Shown piece after piece: positions 9,631 through 18,606 of a stretch of 64,000 bases of DNA; within the stretch, counting starts at the first letter, position 1; each line of letters opens with the position of its first letter. Where the stretch lies: contig DASRAU010000017.1 in NCBI GenBank assembly GCA_035638075.1, positions 39,591-103,590 on the forward strand. The letters run 5' to 3'. Below the pieces are notes generated by a model that did not search any database, was not told where the DNA came from, and was given only the letters and a program-made list of their open reading frames with translations. Position numbers and translations under genes: made by a program. The DNA comes from DASRAU01 sp035638075. Lineage in GTDB: Bacteria; Acidobacteriota; Polarisedimenticolia; Gp22-AA2.

Positions 9631-12600
9631 TCGGCGGCTCCGTCCTGTCCGCGCGCGTCGACCTGGGCGAGCAACGGCGCGCTCTTCGTCTTGCGGCGCA
9701 GGAGGGCGAACTCACGCAGAGCGGGATGGCGGGCGAGCCGTTCGACGGTGGGTCCGTGGCCGCGCCGGCAGGCGCGCACGAAGGCGCAGTACTCGCACGA
9801 GGGGCTCGCCGGATCGAGGGGGTACAGTCCCTCGTCGGCCAGGCGCAGCAGGACCGCAAGCGTCTCGAGGAAGCCGGCGCGCGCCGGCCCGAGCACCGAC
9901 GCATCGAGCCCGGCGCGCCCCTCTTCCTCCGCCGCAGCGAAGCGCGGTCCGACCCCGAGCACCTCCACCTCGAGACGCGACGCCTGCGCCCCGATCGGCT
10001 GCCCGGTGGCCCGCAGCGTGCCGGCCTCGGCCATCAGCGCGTACAGCGGCATCTGCAGCCGCCGTCCTTTCAGCAGGTCGCGCGGCAGGACGAAATCGGC
10101 CAGCGTGCCGCCCGTCTTGTAGTCGCTGATGACGACGGTTCCGTCCTCGCGCCGCAGCAGGCGATCGACGCGGCCGCCGATGAGGAGCGGCTCGGCGCGT
10201 CCGGGAATCGCCAGGGCGGCATCCACGTCCGCCTCGCACGCCGCGGCTCCGCCCGCCGCCCGGAGCGCCGGCAGGTCGCGCTCGACGAACCGGACGACGG
10301 CGTCGCGCCAGGCGCCGCCGACGAGCTCCCAGAGACCGGTGTACGGCTCGAAGCGCGCGGCGATGCGCGCGGTCGCCGCGCGCCACGCCTCGCCGACCTG
10401 CGCCGCGATCCGCGCGCGTTCTTCGTCGGGCCGGTCCAGGGCATGCTCGGCAAGCGCCCGGGTGTAAACCAGCGCCAGGGTTTCGTGCACCGCGCTGCCC
10501 ATCTCGCGCGGGTCGATCGCGTGCGGCGGGTCGGCATCGTCCCATTCGTCGAGCCGCAGGCGCTGGCGGAAGAAGGAGAGCTGCGGACACGAGCCGAGCT
10601 GCTCGAGACGCGAGGGCGACCACGGACGCGTCGGCGCGGAAGCGCCGCCCGCGCCGGCGGCCACGCCGGGAGTCGCCTCAACCGATGCCGCCGGTTCGCC
10701 TTCGCGGGGGAGCGGCTCGGCGGGGCCGACGAGCGCGTCGAAGCCGCGATCCTCCGGCGACTCGATGGCGCGCAGCAGGTCGAGCCCCGGCGCCAGTGCC
10801 GCGGCTCCATCCGGAAGGACCGGCGCCAGGAAGTCGAGCCGGCGCAGCAGCGCTCCCGGGGAGCCTCCTTCGAGCGCGACGGCGATCAGCGCGTCGGATC
10901 GCGACAGGAGCTCATGCCTGGCGATGGCGTCCCGCGCCGCGAGCCGCACGTCTCCCGGGACGCGGCGGGCCTCGCGCTCGACCTCGGCGAGATCCGGAGT
11001 CCCGAGGGTGATGCGGGCGATCTCCCGCAGCGCCAGGCTGGGGGAGACGGCCCGGCCGGCGTCGTCGGCGCGCTGCCAGCCGACCACGAGGCGCCGCCGC
11101 GCGCTCCCGAGGGCGAGGGCCAGCAGCAGGTGCTCTTCGAGGCGGGCCGTCTCCTTCGAAGGCACCGGCCGCCCGAGCGCCTGGCGCAGCCGGACGCGGT
11201 CGGCGTCCGGGAGGAACGGGTCCGGACGGGCCGGCCTGGGACACTGTCCCGCGTTCAGGCCGAGGAGGATGACGGTGTCGAACGACAGGCCGCGCGCCTG
11301 CATCAGGTCGAAGACCCGCACTCCGCCGCGATCGTCCTCGCGCGGGGAGCCATCGGGCGCGATCGAGCCCAGCGGGATCGTCTCCGCGGCGACGGCGCGC
11401 TCGAGACGCCCGAGCGCGGCCACGGGCGACGCGAAAGCAATCCCCGCCGCGCCGAGCGCTTCCAGGTCGTCGAGGGCGGACAACACGCCGAGCGCGCCCG
11501 GGTCGGGTTCGCCGCCGGGATCGAAGCCGGCGAGGCGCGTTTCGAGCAGCGTCCGTGCCGTCGCCGCGAACGTCTCCCAGGTCGTGCTGGCGCGCAGGTC
11601 GGCCGATTCCTTTTCGAGCGCGCGCACCAGGCGGGCCAGGTGCACCGCGGACGCCACGCCCGCGGCCCTCCAGTCGAATCGCGGCGGGCTGCCGGGAGGC
11701 GGCGGCGCCGGCCGTTTCTCCTCCTCGGCCCAGCGGGGCAGATCGCGCGCCAGGAAGACCAGGCCTCCCTGCACGGCATGCCGGCGGAGGAGCCGCTCCC
11801 AGGCGTCGGCCGCCGCGGCCGGTCCGGTCCCTGCGGGTGGGATGAGGCGGCCGCCGCGCGCCAGCTCGACGATGGCCTGTCCCGGGAAGTCGTGGAGCAC
11901 GACGCGCAAGAGGCCGAGGCCCGCGATCGCGGCCGGCTCGGCCCGCAGCGGCCGCGTGGCGCTCGTGGTCGACGCGAGCCCCTGGTCGCGCGCGAGATCA
12001 GCGAGCCGCGATCCATACGGCTCGATGTTCCGGGCCAGGACGGCCACGCGGTGGGGCGCCGCCGTGTCCCACCCGTCCGCGAGGATCTCCAGCGCCGCTT
12101 CGCGCAGTTCCCCGGCGCTGCCCTGCGCATGGAAGAAGCGCACGCCGTCGGGCGCGCGCCGGCTCTGCTCCTCGTCATAAAGAAGAGGAAGCGACGATCC
12201 GAGCAGGCGCCGATCCGCCATCGGGGTCCCGCCGGAGGACTCTGGCGGATTCGCCTCGAGGAAGCGCGGCTCGACCTCGAGCGCCTCGCGCCAGAACGAG
12301 CGCGCATAGGCGAAGGCGGGCGCCTCGGGATGTCCGGGGGCGAGGTAGACGGTCTCGACTCCCGAGGACGAAGCCGCGTGCATGAGATCGAGGTTCATGC
12401 CGACGAGCTCGTAGGCGCCGTAGTGGATCAGGAGCCGGAAGCGCTGTGCGAAGCGGGGGAGCTGCGGCAGCGCCGCCGCCACGCGTCCGGCGCGATCCGC
12501 GAAACCGTGCGCCCGCAGGCGGTCGAGCGCGGCACCGTAGGCCGCGTGGATCGCCATCAGCCGCTGACCTTCGTCGCTCAGTCCCGCGACCCGGGCCCCG

Positions 12601-13019
12601 TGCGGGACGCCCGCCTCGCGCAGATCGTCGATGGTCGCGAGCAGGGCGCCGATGCCGGACGGGATCGCCTCGAGCCAGGGCCGCAGGGACGATCCGGCGC
12701 GCGCCACCGCCGCCTCGAGGATCGCCTCGCGCGCGGTGTCCGCGAGAGGGCGCGGGGTGGTGGGGCCACCCGTCGCGGCGGCCGCTTCGGTCGCGGCGGC
12801 GGCGAGGCCGTCGTGGTGGAAGAAGGAAACCTCCACCAGCGTCCCGAGGCGATCGGCGAGGCGCTCCTGCAGGTGGGCGCGCAGTCGCGAGGTCGGGACG
12901 ACGACGGCGGCCGGGGCGAACGGGCCGTGCTCCTCCTTCAGCGCCCGGAGCAGGTGCTCGAGCCTGTGCTCGAGAACGGCAAAGTCGTGGTGGATCTCGA
13001 CGCGAAGAGAGGCAGGCAA
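9627..13019 (-). CDS. addB: AddB-like nuclease subunit with Fe-S cluster motif
   Basis: A 1130-residue partner of AddA. The N-terminal half resembles the degenerate helicase of AddB/RexB proteins, starting near VVVPTSRLRAHLQERL. The C-terminal third is a PD-(D/E)XK nuclease: VDRLLRREDGTVVISDYKTG supplies the acidic and Lys residues. Four cysteines arranged as one distant Cys (SCPQLSFF) plus a late C-x2-C-x5-C (CEYCAFVRAC) match the iron-sulfur nuclease motif of AddB. It follows a TPR/hypothetical gene cluster and overlaps addA. Sequence divergence from model AddB is large, so RecC-like function is an alternative name but the same role. Confidence 0.85.
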   Translation of the reverse strand: MPASLRVEIHHDFAVLEHRLEHLLRALKEEHGPFAPAAVVVPTSRLRAHLQERLADRLGTLVEVSFFHHDGLAAAATEAAAATGGPTTPRPLADTAREAILEAAVARAGSSLRPWLEAIPSGIGALLATIDDLREAGVPHGARVAGLSDEGQRLMAIHAAYGAALDRLRAHGFADRAGRVAAALPQLPRFAQRFRLLIHYGAYELVGMNLDLMHAASSSGVETVYLAPGHPEAPAFAYARSFWREALEVEPRFLEANPPESSGGTPMADRRLLGSSLPLLYDEEQSRRAPDGVRFFHAQGSAGELREAALEILADGWDTAAPHRVAVLARNIEPYGSRLADLARDQGLASTTSATRPLRAEPAAIAGLGLLRVVLHDFPGQAIVELARGGRLIPPAGTGPAAAADAWERLLRRHAVQGGLVFLARDLPRWAEEEKRPAPPPPGSPPRFDWRAAGVASAVHLARLVRALEKESADLRASTTWETFAATARTLLETRLAGFDPGGEPDPGALGVLSALDDLEALGAAGIAFASPVAALGRLERAVAAETIPLGSIAPDGSPREDDRGGVRVFDLMQARGLSFDTVILLGLNAGQCPRPARPDPFLPDADRVRLRQALGRPVPSKETARLEEHLLLALALGSARRRLVVGWQRADDAGRAVSPSLALREIARITLGTPDLAEVEREARRVPGDVRLAARDAIARHELLSRSDALIAVALEGGSPGALLRRLDFLAPVLPDGAAALAPGLDLLRAIESPEDRGFDALVGPAEPLPREGEPAASVEATPGVAAGAGGASAPTRPWSPSRLEQLGSCPQLSFFRQRLRLDEWDDADPPHAIDPREMGSAVHETLALVYTRALAEHALDRPDEERARIAAQVGEAWRAATARIAARFEPYTGLWELVGGAWRDAVVRFVERDLPALRAAGGAAACEADVDAALAIPGRAEPLLIGGRVDRLLRREDGTVVISDYKTGGTLADFVLPRDLLKGRRLQMPLYALMAEAGTLRATGQPIGAQASRLEVEVLGVGPRFAAAEEEGRAGLDASVLGPARAGFLETLAVLLRLADEGLYPLDPASPSCEYCAFVRACRRGHGPTVERLARHPALREFALLRRKTKSAPLLAQVDARGQDGAAE

Positions 13020-13062
13020 TCGCGGCCCCGAAACGAGGCGCGATGGTATCAGACGGCTCGGA

Positions 13063-13413
13063 TCACTTCTCCGGGTCGGTGTCGGGCGCGAGCGCGGTGC
13101 CGCGCAGGTTCAGGAAGTCCTGGATCTCCTCCTCGAGACTGCGCTGCGGCTCGGCGGTCTTGCGGGGCCGCGGCTTGCGGCGCGGCGCCTGTTCTTCCTC
13201 GACGTCCCGATCGCGCGCCACGGCCCGCTCCCCGCCCGGGAACATCGCCGCCGCGGCCGGATCCGCCACGGGAGCCGGCGGCGCGGGCCGGTAGAGGGCG
13301 GACTGGATCGTCTCCGGAGCCGGGAGGAAGGCGTCCAGGAGCAGGCGCTCCGCGGGGGTGCGCAGCTCCCGCTCCAGCTGGGCGTACAGATCCTCGGCGG
13401 TTTTCCCTTTCAC
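13063..13413 (-). CDS. Small hypothetical protein
   Basis: This 116-residue product matches no family I recognise. The N-terminal 30 residues could form an amphipathic helix (KTAEDLYAQLERELRTPAE). The middle is Pro/Ala-rich, followed by a strongly basic stretch (RRKPRPRKT) and an acidic LEEEIQDFLNLRG helix. It sits 30 bp downstream of a TPR gene and 43 bp upstream of addB, all on the same strand, so it is probably in one transcript. Low complexity makes it a weaker call than its neighbours. Confidence 0.55.
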   Translation of the reverse strand: MKGKTAEDLYAQLERELRTPAERLLLDAFLPAPETIQSALYRPAPPAPVADPAAAAMFPGGERAVARDRDVEEEQAPRRKPRPRKTAEPQRSLEEEIQDFLNLRGTALAPDTDPEK

Positions 13414-13443
13414 CTCGTCCTCCGCGTGGCGCCGCGGCCGCGA

Positions 13444-14415
13444 TCAGTTGGCTGCGGCATCCTGCTCGTACATCCTGAGGCCGCGGCGCGCGCTCTCGTT
13501 CATCGGGTCGAGATCGACGGCGCGCGTCCAGGCCTCGACCGCCTTCTCGGCCTGCTTCATGGCGTAGAAGGTGTTGCCCAGGTTGGCGTAGGCGATGGAG
13601 GAGTCGCCGGCGTTCTCGATGGCGAGACCGAACATCTGCGCCGCCCGATCGAACTGCGCCGTCGTGTGGTACAGGAAGCCGAGGTTGTTGTACGCCTCGC
13701 CCATCTTCGGATCGGCGGTCAGGGCGCGGCGGAACGACTCGACCGCCTTCTCGCCCTCGCCCAGCCGGGAGTAGACGAGGCCGAGATTGTTGTGGGCCTC
13801 GGCGTAGTCGGGCAAAAGCTCCAGCGCCTTGAGGAAGGCGTCGCGCGCCGCCTCGAACGCGCCACGGTAGTAGAAGGCCACGCCGCGGTTGTTGGTCAGG
13901 ACCGCCTCGTCGCGCCGGCGCGCTTCGAGATCCGCCTGGTCCCGGTGGCGCTGCGTCTCCAGCGACTCGAGGATGCCGGCGGCGTGGTCCTCCGAGCGCT
14001 GCAGGCGCTCGGCCAGCGCCGCCATGGTCGCCTCGGTCTTCTGGCCGCGGGCGCCGAGGAGCGACATCTCCTCGAGCAGGCGCCCGCCCGTCTGGCCCTC
14101 GGTCTCGTGGAGGGCGACGACGCGGGTCAGGATGTCGCCGAGGACCATCTCGGTCGCCGCGAGGCGCGCTTCGAGCGAAGCGAGACGCGCGGTCGTGCTC
14201 TCCGCCTGGATCGCGGCGGTCGTGGCGGAGTCGGCCTGCCGCGCGGCGCTTTCGGCGAGCCGGGCGGACGCCACCGCGGCGAGCGACAGGGAGCAGTCGC
14301 GCGCCTCGCGGTCGTAGAAGCGGCACGGCTCGAGAAGGCACTCGCGGTTGACGGGCTGCCCCGCCGCATCGGTCGCGGGCAGCGCCTGGAGCATCGGACA
14401 GATCGGTCGGGTCAT
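13444..14415 (-). CDS. TPR-repeat protein with cysteine-containing N-terminus
   Basis: The 323-residue protein has a short N-terminal segment with four cysteines (about residues 6-45) and an Ala/Glu-rich coiled-coil stretch (about 50-150). Three to four tetratricopeptide repeats follow, at about residues 170-310, with clear NNRGVAFYYRG-, NNLGLVYSRLG-, NNLGFLYHTT- and ANLGNTFYAM-type repeat cores. TPRs mediate protein-protein contacts; the partner is unknown. Its start overlaps the end of the large TPR gene upstream by four bases, so the two are likely made together. No signal peptide is visible. Confidence 0.8.
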   Translation of the reverse strand: MTRPICPMLQALPATDAAGQPVNRECLLEPCRFYDREARDCSLSLAAVASARLAESAARQADSATTAAIQAESTTARLASLEARLAATEMVLGDILTRVVALHETEGQTGGRLLEEMSLLGARGQKTEATMAALAERLQRSEDHAAGILESLETQRHRDQADLEARRRDEAVLTNNRGVAFYYRGAFEAARDAFLKALELLPDYAEAHNNLGLVYSRLGEGEKAVESFRRALTADPKMGEAYNNLGFLYHTTAQFDRAAQMFGLAIENAGDSSIAYANLGNTFYAMKQAEKAVEAWTRAVDLDPMNESARRGLRMYEQDAAAN

Positions 14416-17400
14416 GCCGTCACTCCTTCGCCGAAGGCAGGGACGGTCTCCGCCACCAGGCGGCGGCTGCCGCCCAGGAGATCCGCCGCCACCATGTCAC
14501 GGTAGGTGCGCGTCAGGAGCGCGCGCGTGCGCGGGTCGGCATCCCGCGCGGCGAGCGCCTCGAGCGTTTCGATGGCCAGGGGATAGTTGCCGGCCCGCAG
14601 CGCGCCGAACGCCAGGAGCGGCGTGGCGCCGAGCGGTCGCAGGAGGTCGGCCGCGCGCGGGAAATCCCCGCGGGCGATGGTCACCGCGGCGCGCAGGCGG
14701 CGCAGCACCTCGTCGGAGCCGAGGGCCGGCGCGTGCGTCTCGATCAGGCGCTGCGCCTCGTCCACCCGTCCGAGGTCGAGACAGGCGGCCACCGCCGTCT
14801 CCAGGTCGCCCGCCTTCGCGCCTTTGCGCTCGAGGCGGCCACAGGCCGCCGCCAGCCGGCGCCGGATGCCCGCGAGATGCAGCTCATGCACCCGGCCGAG
14901 GAACTCGTTGCGGTCGGTGGCGAGGGTGGCGGCGTCGGCGAGGTGTTCGCGGGCCGCGGCATCGTCCTGCCGCTCGGAGGCGCAGCGCGCCAGGCGCAGG
15001 CGCATCTGCAGGCGGGCGGGGCGCGACGACACGGCGGCGACGCGCGGCGCGAGGAGCGCTTCGACCTCGCGCGGCCGCCCCGCGGCCAGGAGCAGATCGG
15101 CCTGCAGCAGGGTCCCCTCCGCCCACGAGGGACGCTCCGCGACGAGCGGCGCGATCTCGGCCAGGATGTCGGGGACGAGGCGCGGGGCCAGGCGGGCGGC
15201 TTCCTTCAGATCGGCGAGGGCCGGGTCGCTCTGCGAGAGTCGCAGGCGGGCGCGCGCCCGCATGACGCGCGCCTCGGCATGACGCGGGCTCGCCTCGAGG
15301 ACGGCATCGAGCCCCTGGAGCGCGGCGGCCGCGCCCTCGAGATCGCGCCCCGCCAGCTCGCCCCACGCGCGCGTCGAGCGGTCGTGCTGCCCGAGCCGCA
15401 GCGCGGCGTCGGCGAACAGGCTGAGGATCGGTCCCTCGTCCGGGTGGGCGTCCGCGAGCGCTTCCAGGCGTCCGAGGAGGCTGGTGGCGTCGCCCGGGGC
15501 GCGCGCGATCGCCTCGGCCAGGCGCTCCGCCGCCTGCACCGGCTGCCCGCGCCCTTCCAGGATCTCGGCGCTCGACATCCAGGCGACGACGCATTCCGGG
15601 TCCGCGATCAGGATCTCCTGGAGGCGCCTGAGGGCCATCGGACCGAGGGCATTGTCGAGGCGCGCCGCGTCGCGGAAGCGGTCAGCAGCCCGGGCTCGCG
15701 CGCCAAGCCGCGCCAGGGCGCGGCCCAGCTCGTAATGCGCCAGCGGATGGTCCGGCTGCGCCTTGAGAATCTGGTCGAGGTGCGCCGCGACGCGCTGGGC
15801 CGAGTCGGGATGGGCGTCGAGGTGCGTGGAGATCACCGTCACGGCCTTGGCGTGCTGTCCCGACTCCTGGAGGAGAGCGAGGAGCGCCAGTCCGGGCCGC
15901 GGGTCGGCCGGACAGGCGCGCGCCAGGGACTCCACCTCGAGGAGGACCGACTCGTGCAGCGCCGGGTCGGCACTGCGCGCCGCCTTCAGGACCTCGAGCG
16001 CCTCCTCGGCCTTTCCTTCGGCCGCCAGCACCTTGCCGAGGACGAGACAGGTGAACGGATTCTTTCCCTCGATGTCGAGCAGACGGCGCAGGCGCTCGAT
16101 GACCGCCGAACCGAGCCCCTGGTCGCGGCGGTAGGCGGCGAAGACGCGGCGCACGGCGCCGTCGCTGTCGCGCTTCTCCATCAGCGCGTCCGCCATCAGC
16201 AGGGAGACGCGCGCCGTCGAGGCATCGTCCTTGAGCCGCAGCGTCTCGCGGCCCACCTCGAGGGCGCGATCGTGCCGCCGCGCCAGGAGCAGCACCTCCA
16301 TGAGGCCGGCGCGGGCCGGGAGGTCGTCGGGGGTCTCCTTCACGATGGTCTCGTAGCGCTTCAGCACCCGGTCGAGCAGGGCCGTGTGCGTCGGACCGGG
16401 ACGCTGCAGCTCGCGGATCGCGGCCGCGTGGTCGCGGCGCTCCACGTAGATCGAGGCGAGCAGGTAGCGCGCCTCGGCCGCCGCCGGGTCGCCGCGGTCG
16501 AAGCGCTCGAGCGCCAGCCGCACCTCCTCGACCCGATCCGGCGACGACTGCAGGACCTCGCGGAACGAGGCCGCGGCCGCGGCCGACTGGCCGGCCTGGA
16601 ACTGGGCCATGCCGCGGGCGAAGTGCACGGCGACGGGCAGGGGAGAGCGCGGCTCGAGGCCCTCGAAGATCGGCACCAGCCGCGGCGCCACCGCCGGGGC
16701 GTGCTCGGCGAGCATCCCGAAGAGGTGCAGGAACTCGGCCGACAGCTCCGGGTGCTCCGCCTGCAGCGTCTCGAGCGGGGCGAGCGCCTCCTCGGGACGG
16801 CCGAGGAGGAAGAGCGATTCGGCGGTGCCGAGCCGCGCGCGCGCGTCGCCGCTCTCGGAGGCCAGCCGGGCCAGGCGCTCGTGCGCCTGCGCCGCGTCGG
16901 CAGGGGTGGTGCGCAGCCAGTGGCGCAGCACGATGACGGCCTTGGCGTGCTCGGAAACGTCCGCGAGCAGGTCGGCGAGGATGCGATGCGCATCGCCCGC
17001 GGTCGAGTCGAGGAGGAGCGCCTTGACCAGGCGCGGCACCAGCGCGCCGGACTCCTTCGGAGCGGCGCGATGCGCGCTCACGAGGGCGGCGACGCCTTCC
17101 GCCGCGCGTCCCGCCTCGAGGTGCAGGTCGGCGAGCAGCTGGTGCGTGCGCGCGATCTCCGGGTGGCCCGCGGCCAGCGCTTCGAGCGGCTCGCGGATGG
17201 ACGCCAGGCCTTCCTCTTCGGCGGCCTGCAGCAGGGGGCCGAGCACCTGGAGGGGCTGGCCGCGCTTGAGGAACGCCTCGGCGAGCAGGCGCTGCGCCGG
17301 CGCCGCCTTCTCCTTGTGAGTCAGCGGCTGCAGGGCCGAAATGAGGTCGTCGATCCTCTCGCCGGCGTCGATGAGCGGGCGCATCTGCTCGCGCGCCGCC

Positions 17401-18242
17401 TCTTCGTCGCCGGCCTGCAGGAGCGCCGTCACCAGCACCCAGCGCAGGTCGGGGGAGGCCTCGGCCGTCGCCAGGCGCGGGGCGACCGCGTCGGCGACGG
17501 CGCGCGCCGCGCGCGGATTCGTCTCGAGGGCGAGGGAGAACTGCTTCGCCGCGTCGTCGGGACGCCCCGCGTCCACGAGCAGCGCCGCGATCTCCAGGCG
17601 CAGCTCGGCGTTCTGGTAGTCGCGCGCGGCGATCGCTTCGAGGCGCGGCAGGATGCGTCCCGCCTCCTCCGGGTTGGTGCGCGCGATGTCGCGGTACAGC
17701 GCCAGGGCCCGCGGCAGGTCGCGCAGGGTCTCGTGGATGAGCGCGGCCTGGTAGGCCGGCTGCAGGATCTGCTTCGACAGCTTGCCGTCCTTCGCACCGC
17801 GCCGGACCTGCTCGTACTTGCTCAGGTGCCGCGGCAGCACGGCCTTGAGATCCTCGGGCCGCATGCGCTCGAGGGCCTTCAGCGCGAGAGCCGTGTTGTC
17901 GTGTCGCAGGTGGTGCTCGGCGATGGCGTCGTACTGCGGGCCGACGAGCGCGTGGCGGGCCTTCAGCTCCTCGAGCGCCTCGTCGATCTTCGGAACCGCG
18001 CGCGAATCGCGCCGCAGCAGGGTGCGGAACGCCTCGGCCGAATCGAGTCCCTTCTGGCCGTAGGCCAGCATGCGGCCGAGCTCGAGCAGGACCGCCGGAT
18101 CGTCCGGGGTTTTCTGCTGCGCTTCCTTGAGGACGGCGATGGCCTTGTCGATCTGCCCCTTGGAGAAATGCTGCAGGGCGCGCGCGACCGCACGATCCCC
18201 GGGGCTCTGGGTGAGATTCCGGACGATCTCGGTCAACGGCAT
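14412..18242 (-). CDS. Very large TPR-repeat protein
   Basis: About 1276 residues made almost entirely of degenerate tetratricopeptide-like repeats rich in Ala, Leu and Arg; cores such as VLLELGRMLAYG, ALAHYELGRALARLG and AEARVMRARARLRL recur every 34 or so residues. There is no signal peptide or membrane segment, so it is a cytosolic scaffold. I take the ATG at 18242 (MPLTEIV); an in-frame upstream ATG adds ten residues with no better ribosome site. It heads a minus-strand run continuing through the second TPR gene to addB and addA. Function is unknown; the co-transcription does not prove a link to recombination. Confidence 0.8.
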   Translation of the reverse strand: MPLTEIVRNLTQSPGDRAVARALQHFSKGQIDKAIAVLKEAQQKTPDDPAVLLELGRMLAYGQKGLDSAEAFRTLLRRDSRAVPKIDEALEELKARHALVGPQYDAIAEHHLRHDNTALALKALERMRPEDLKAVLPRHLSKYEQVRRGAKDGKLSKQILQPAYQAALIHETLRDLPRALALYRDIARTNPEEAGRILPRLEAIAARDYQNAELRLEIAALLVDAGRPDDAAKQFSLALETNPRAARAVADAVAPRLATAEASPDLRWVLVTALLQAGDEEAAREQMRPLIDAGERIDDLISALQPLTHKEKAAPAQRLLAEAFLKRGQPLQVLGPLLQAAEEEGLASIREPLEALAAGHPEIARTHQLLADLHLEAGRAAEGVAALVSAHRAAPKESGALVPRLVKALLLDSTAGDAHRILADLLADVSEHAKAVIVLRHWLRTTPADAAQAHERLARLASESGDARARLGTAESLFLLGRPEEALAPLETLQAEHPELSAEFLHLFGMLAEHAPAVAPRLVPIFEGLEPRSPLPVAVHFARGMAQFQAGQSAAAAASFREVLQSSPDRVEEVRLALERFDRGDPAAAEARYLLASIYVERRDHAAAIRELQRPGPTHTALLDRVLKRYETIVKETPDDLPARAGLMEVLLLARRHDRALEVGRETLRLKDDASTARVSLLMADALMEKRDSDGAVRRVFAAYRRDQGLGSAVIERLRRLLDIEGKNPFTCLVLGKVLAAEGKAEEALEVLKAARSADPALHESVLLEVESLARACPADPRPGLALLALLQESGQHAKAVTVISTHLDAHPDSAQRVAAHLDQILKAQPDHPLAHYELGRALARLGARARAADRFRDAARLDNALGPMALRRLQEILIADPECVVAWMSSAEILEGRGQPVQAAERLAEAIARAPGDATSLLGRLEALADAHPDEGPILSLFADAALRLGQHDRSTRAWGELAGRDLEGAAAALQGLDAVLEASPRHAEARVMRARARLRLSQSDPALADLKEAARLAPRLVPDILAEIAPLVAERPSWAEGTLLQADLLLAAGRPREVEALLAPRVAAVSSRPARLQMRLRLARCASERQDDAAAREHLADAATLATDRNEFLGRVHELHLAGIRRRLAAACGRLERKGAKAGDLETAVAACLDLGRVDEAQRLIETHAPALGSDEVLRRLRAAVTIARGDFPRAADLLRPLGATPLLAFGALRAGNYPLAIETLEALAARDADPRTRALLTRTYRDMVAADLLGGSRRLVAETVPAFGEGVTA

Positions 18243-18606
18243 GCGCGCACGGGCCCCCGGCTGCCCCCGCAATATAGGTCCCGGTCACGGAGACGTCATC
18301 CGAAAGTCCCTTTTCGAAGTGACCAGAAGCCGCTCATTCGCTGTCGCCCCGTGGACGCCGCTCCGTAAGCCGTTGCAACGGCGCGAGTCCCGGCCGCGCT
18401 TTTCTCTCTTGCCGCCGCGCGTGTCGGAAACCTGCACATTTCCCCCGCCTCAGGGCGTCCGATCACGATTCCGTTGTCCGTCCGCAAAGCCCTTCCCGCC
18501 ATGGGGTTGCGGTGAGCCTGACGATTCCGTGGCTGGTCTCTCCCTTGCTCTTTCCGAGGCAGCGACGTGGCGGTGAGCCGACGCGGCGCGAAGGGAGAGA
18601 GAGGCC
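18243..18606. other. Divergent intergenic region, 364 bp
   Basis: No gene is visible. It separates the large TPR gene (minus) from the subtilase (plus). It holds a perfect 14-bp palindrome GCCGTTGCAACGGC at 18369-18382, a hairpin CCGCAA/TTGCGG at 18482-18512 with an inner CCC/GGG, a 9-bp direct repeat ACGATTCCG at 18465 and 18521, and a sigma-54-like promoter at 18534-18549. The subtilase leader is therefore likely to be regulated. Confidence 0.5.
18534..18549 (+). promoter_or_regulatory. Possible sigma-54 promoter for the subtilase
   Basis: TGGTCTCTCCCTTGCT has the invariant GG and GC dinucleotides at the required 12-bp spacing and a perfect TTGCT at the -12 element. The -24 element (TGGTC rather than TGGCA) is weak. 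A transcript would start near 18560, leaving a 47-base leader with the purine-rich AGGGAGAGAGAGG ribosome site. Confidence 0.4.

Noticed and set aside
5125..10122. A 1665-codon plus-strand open frame opposite addA and addB
   Set aside because: It is antisense to two genes with clear helicase and nuclease motifs, has Arg/Gly/Ala-rich composition without domains, and arises from high GC at third positions. The same holds for the long frames opposite lon and the large TPR gene.
18482..18520. Cyclic di-GMP (GEMM-I) riboswitch, suggested by CGCAAAGCCC and GGGGTTGCGG
   Set aside because: The upstream GGGCAAACC-type half and its GNRA tetraloop are missing, and the spacing between the two visible parts is too short. 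It is kept only as a hairpin.
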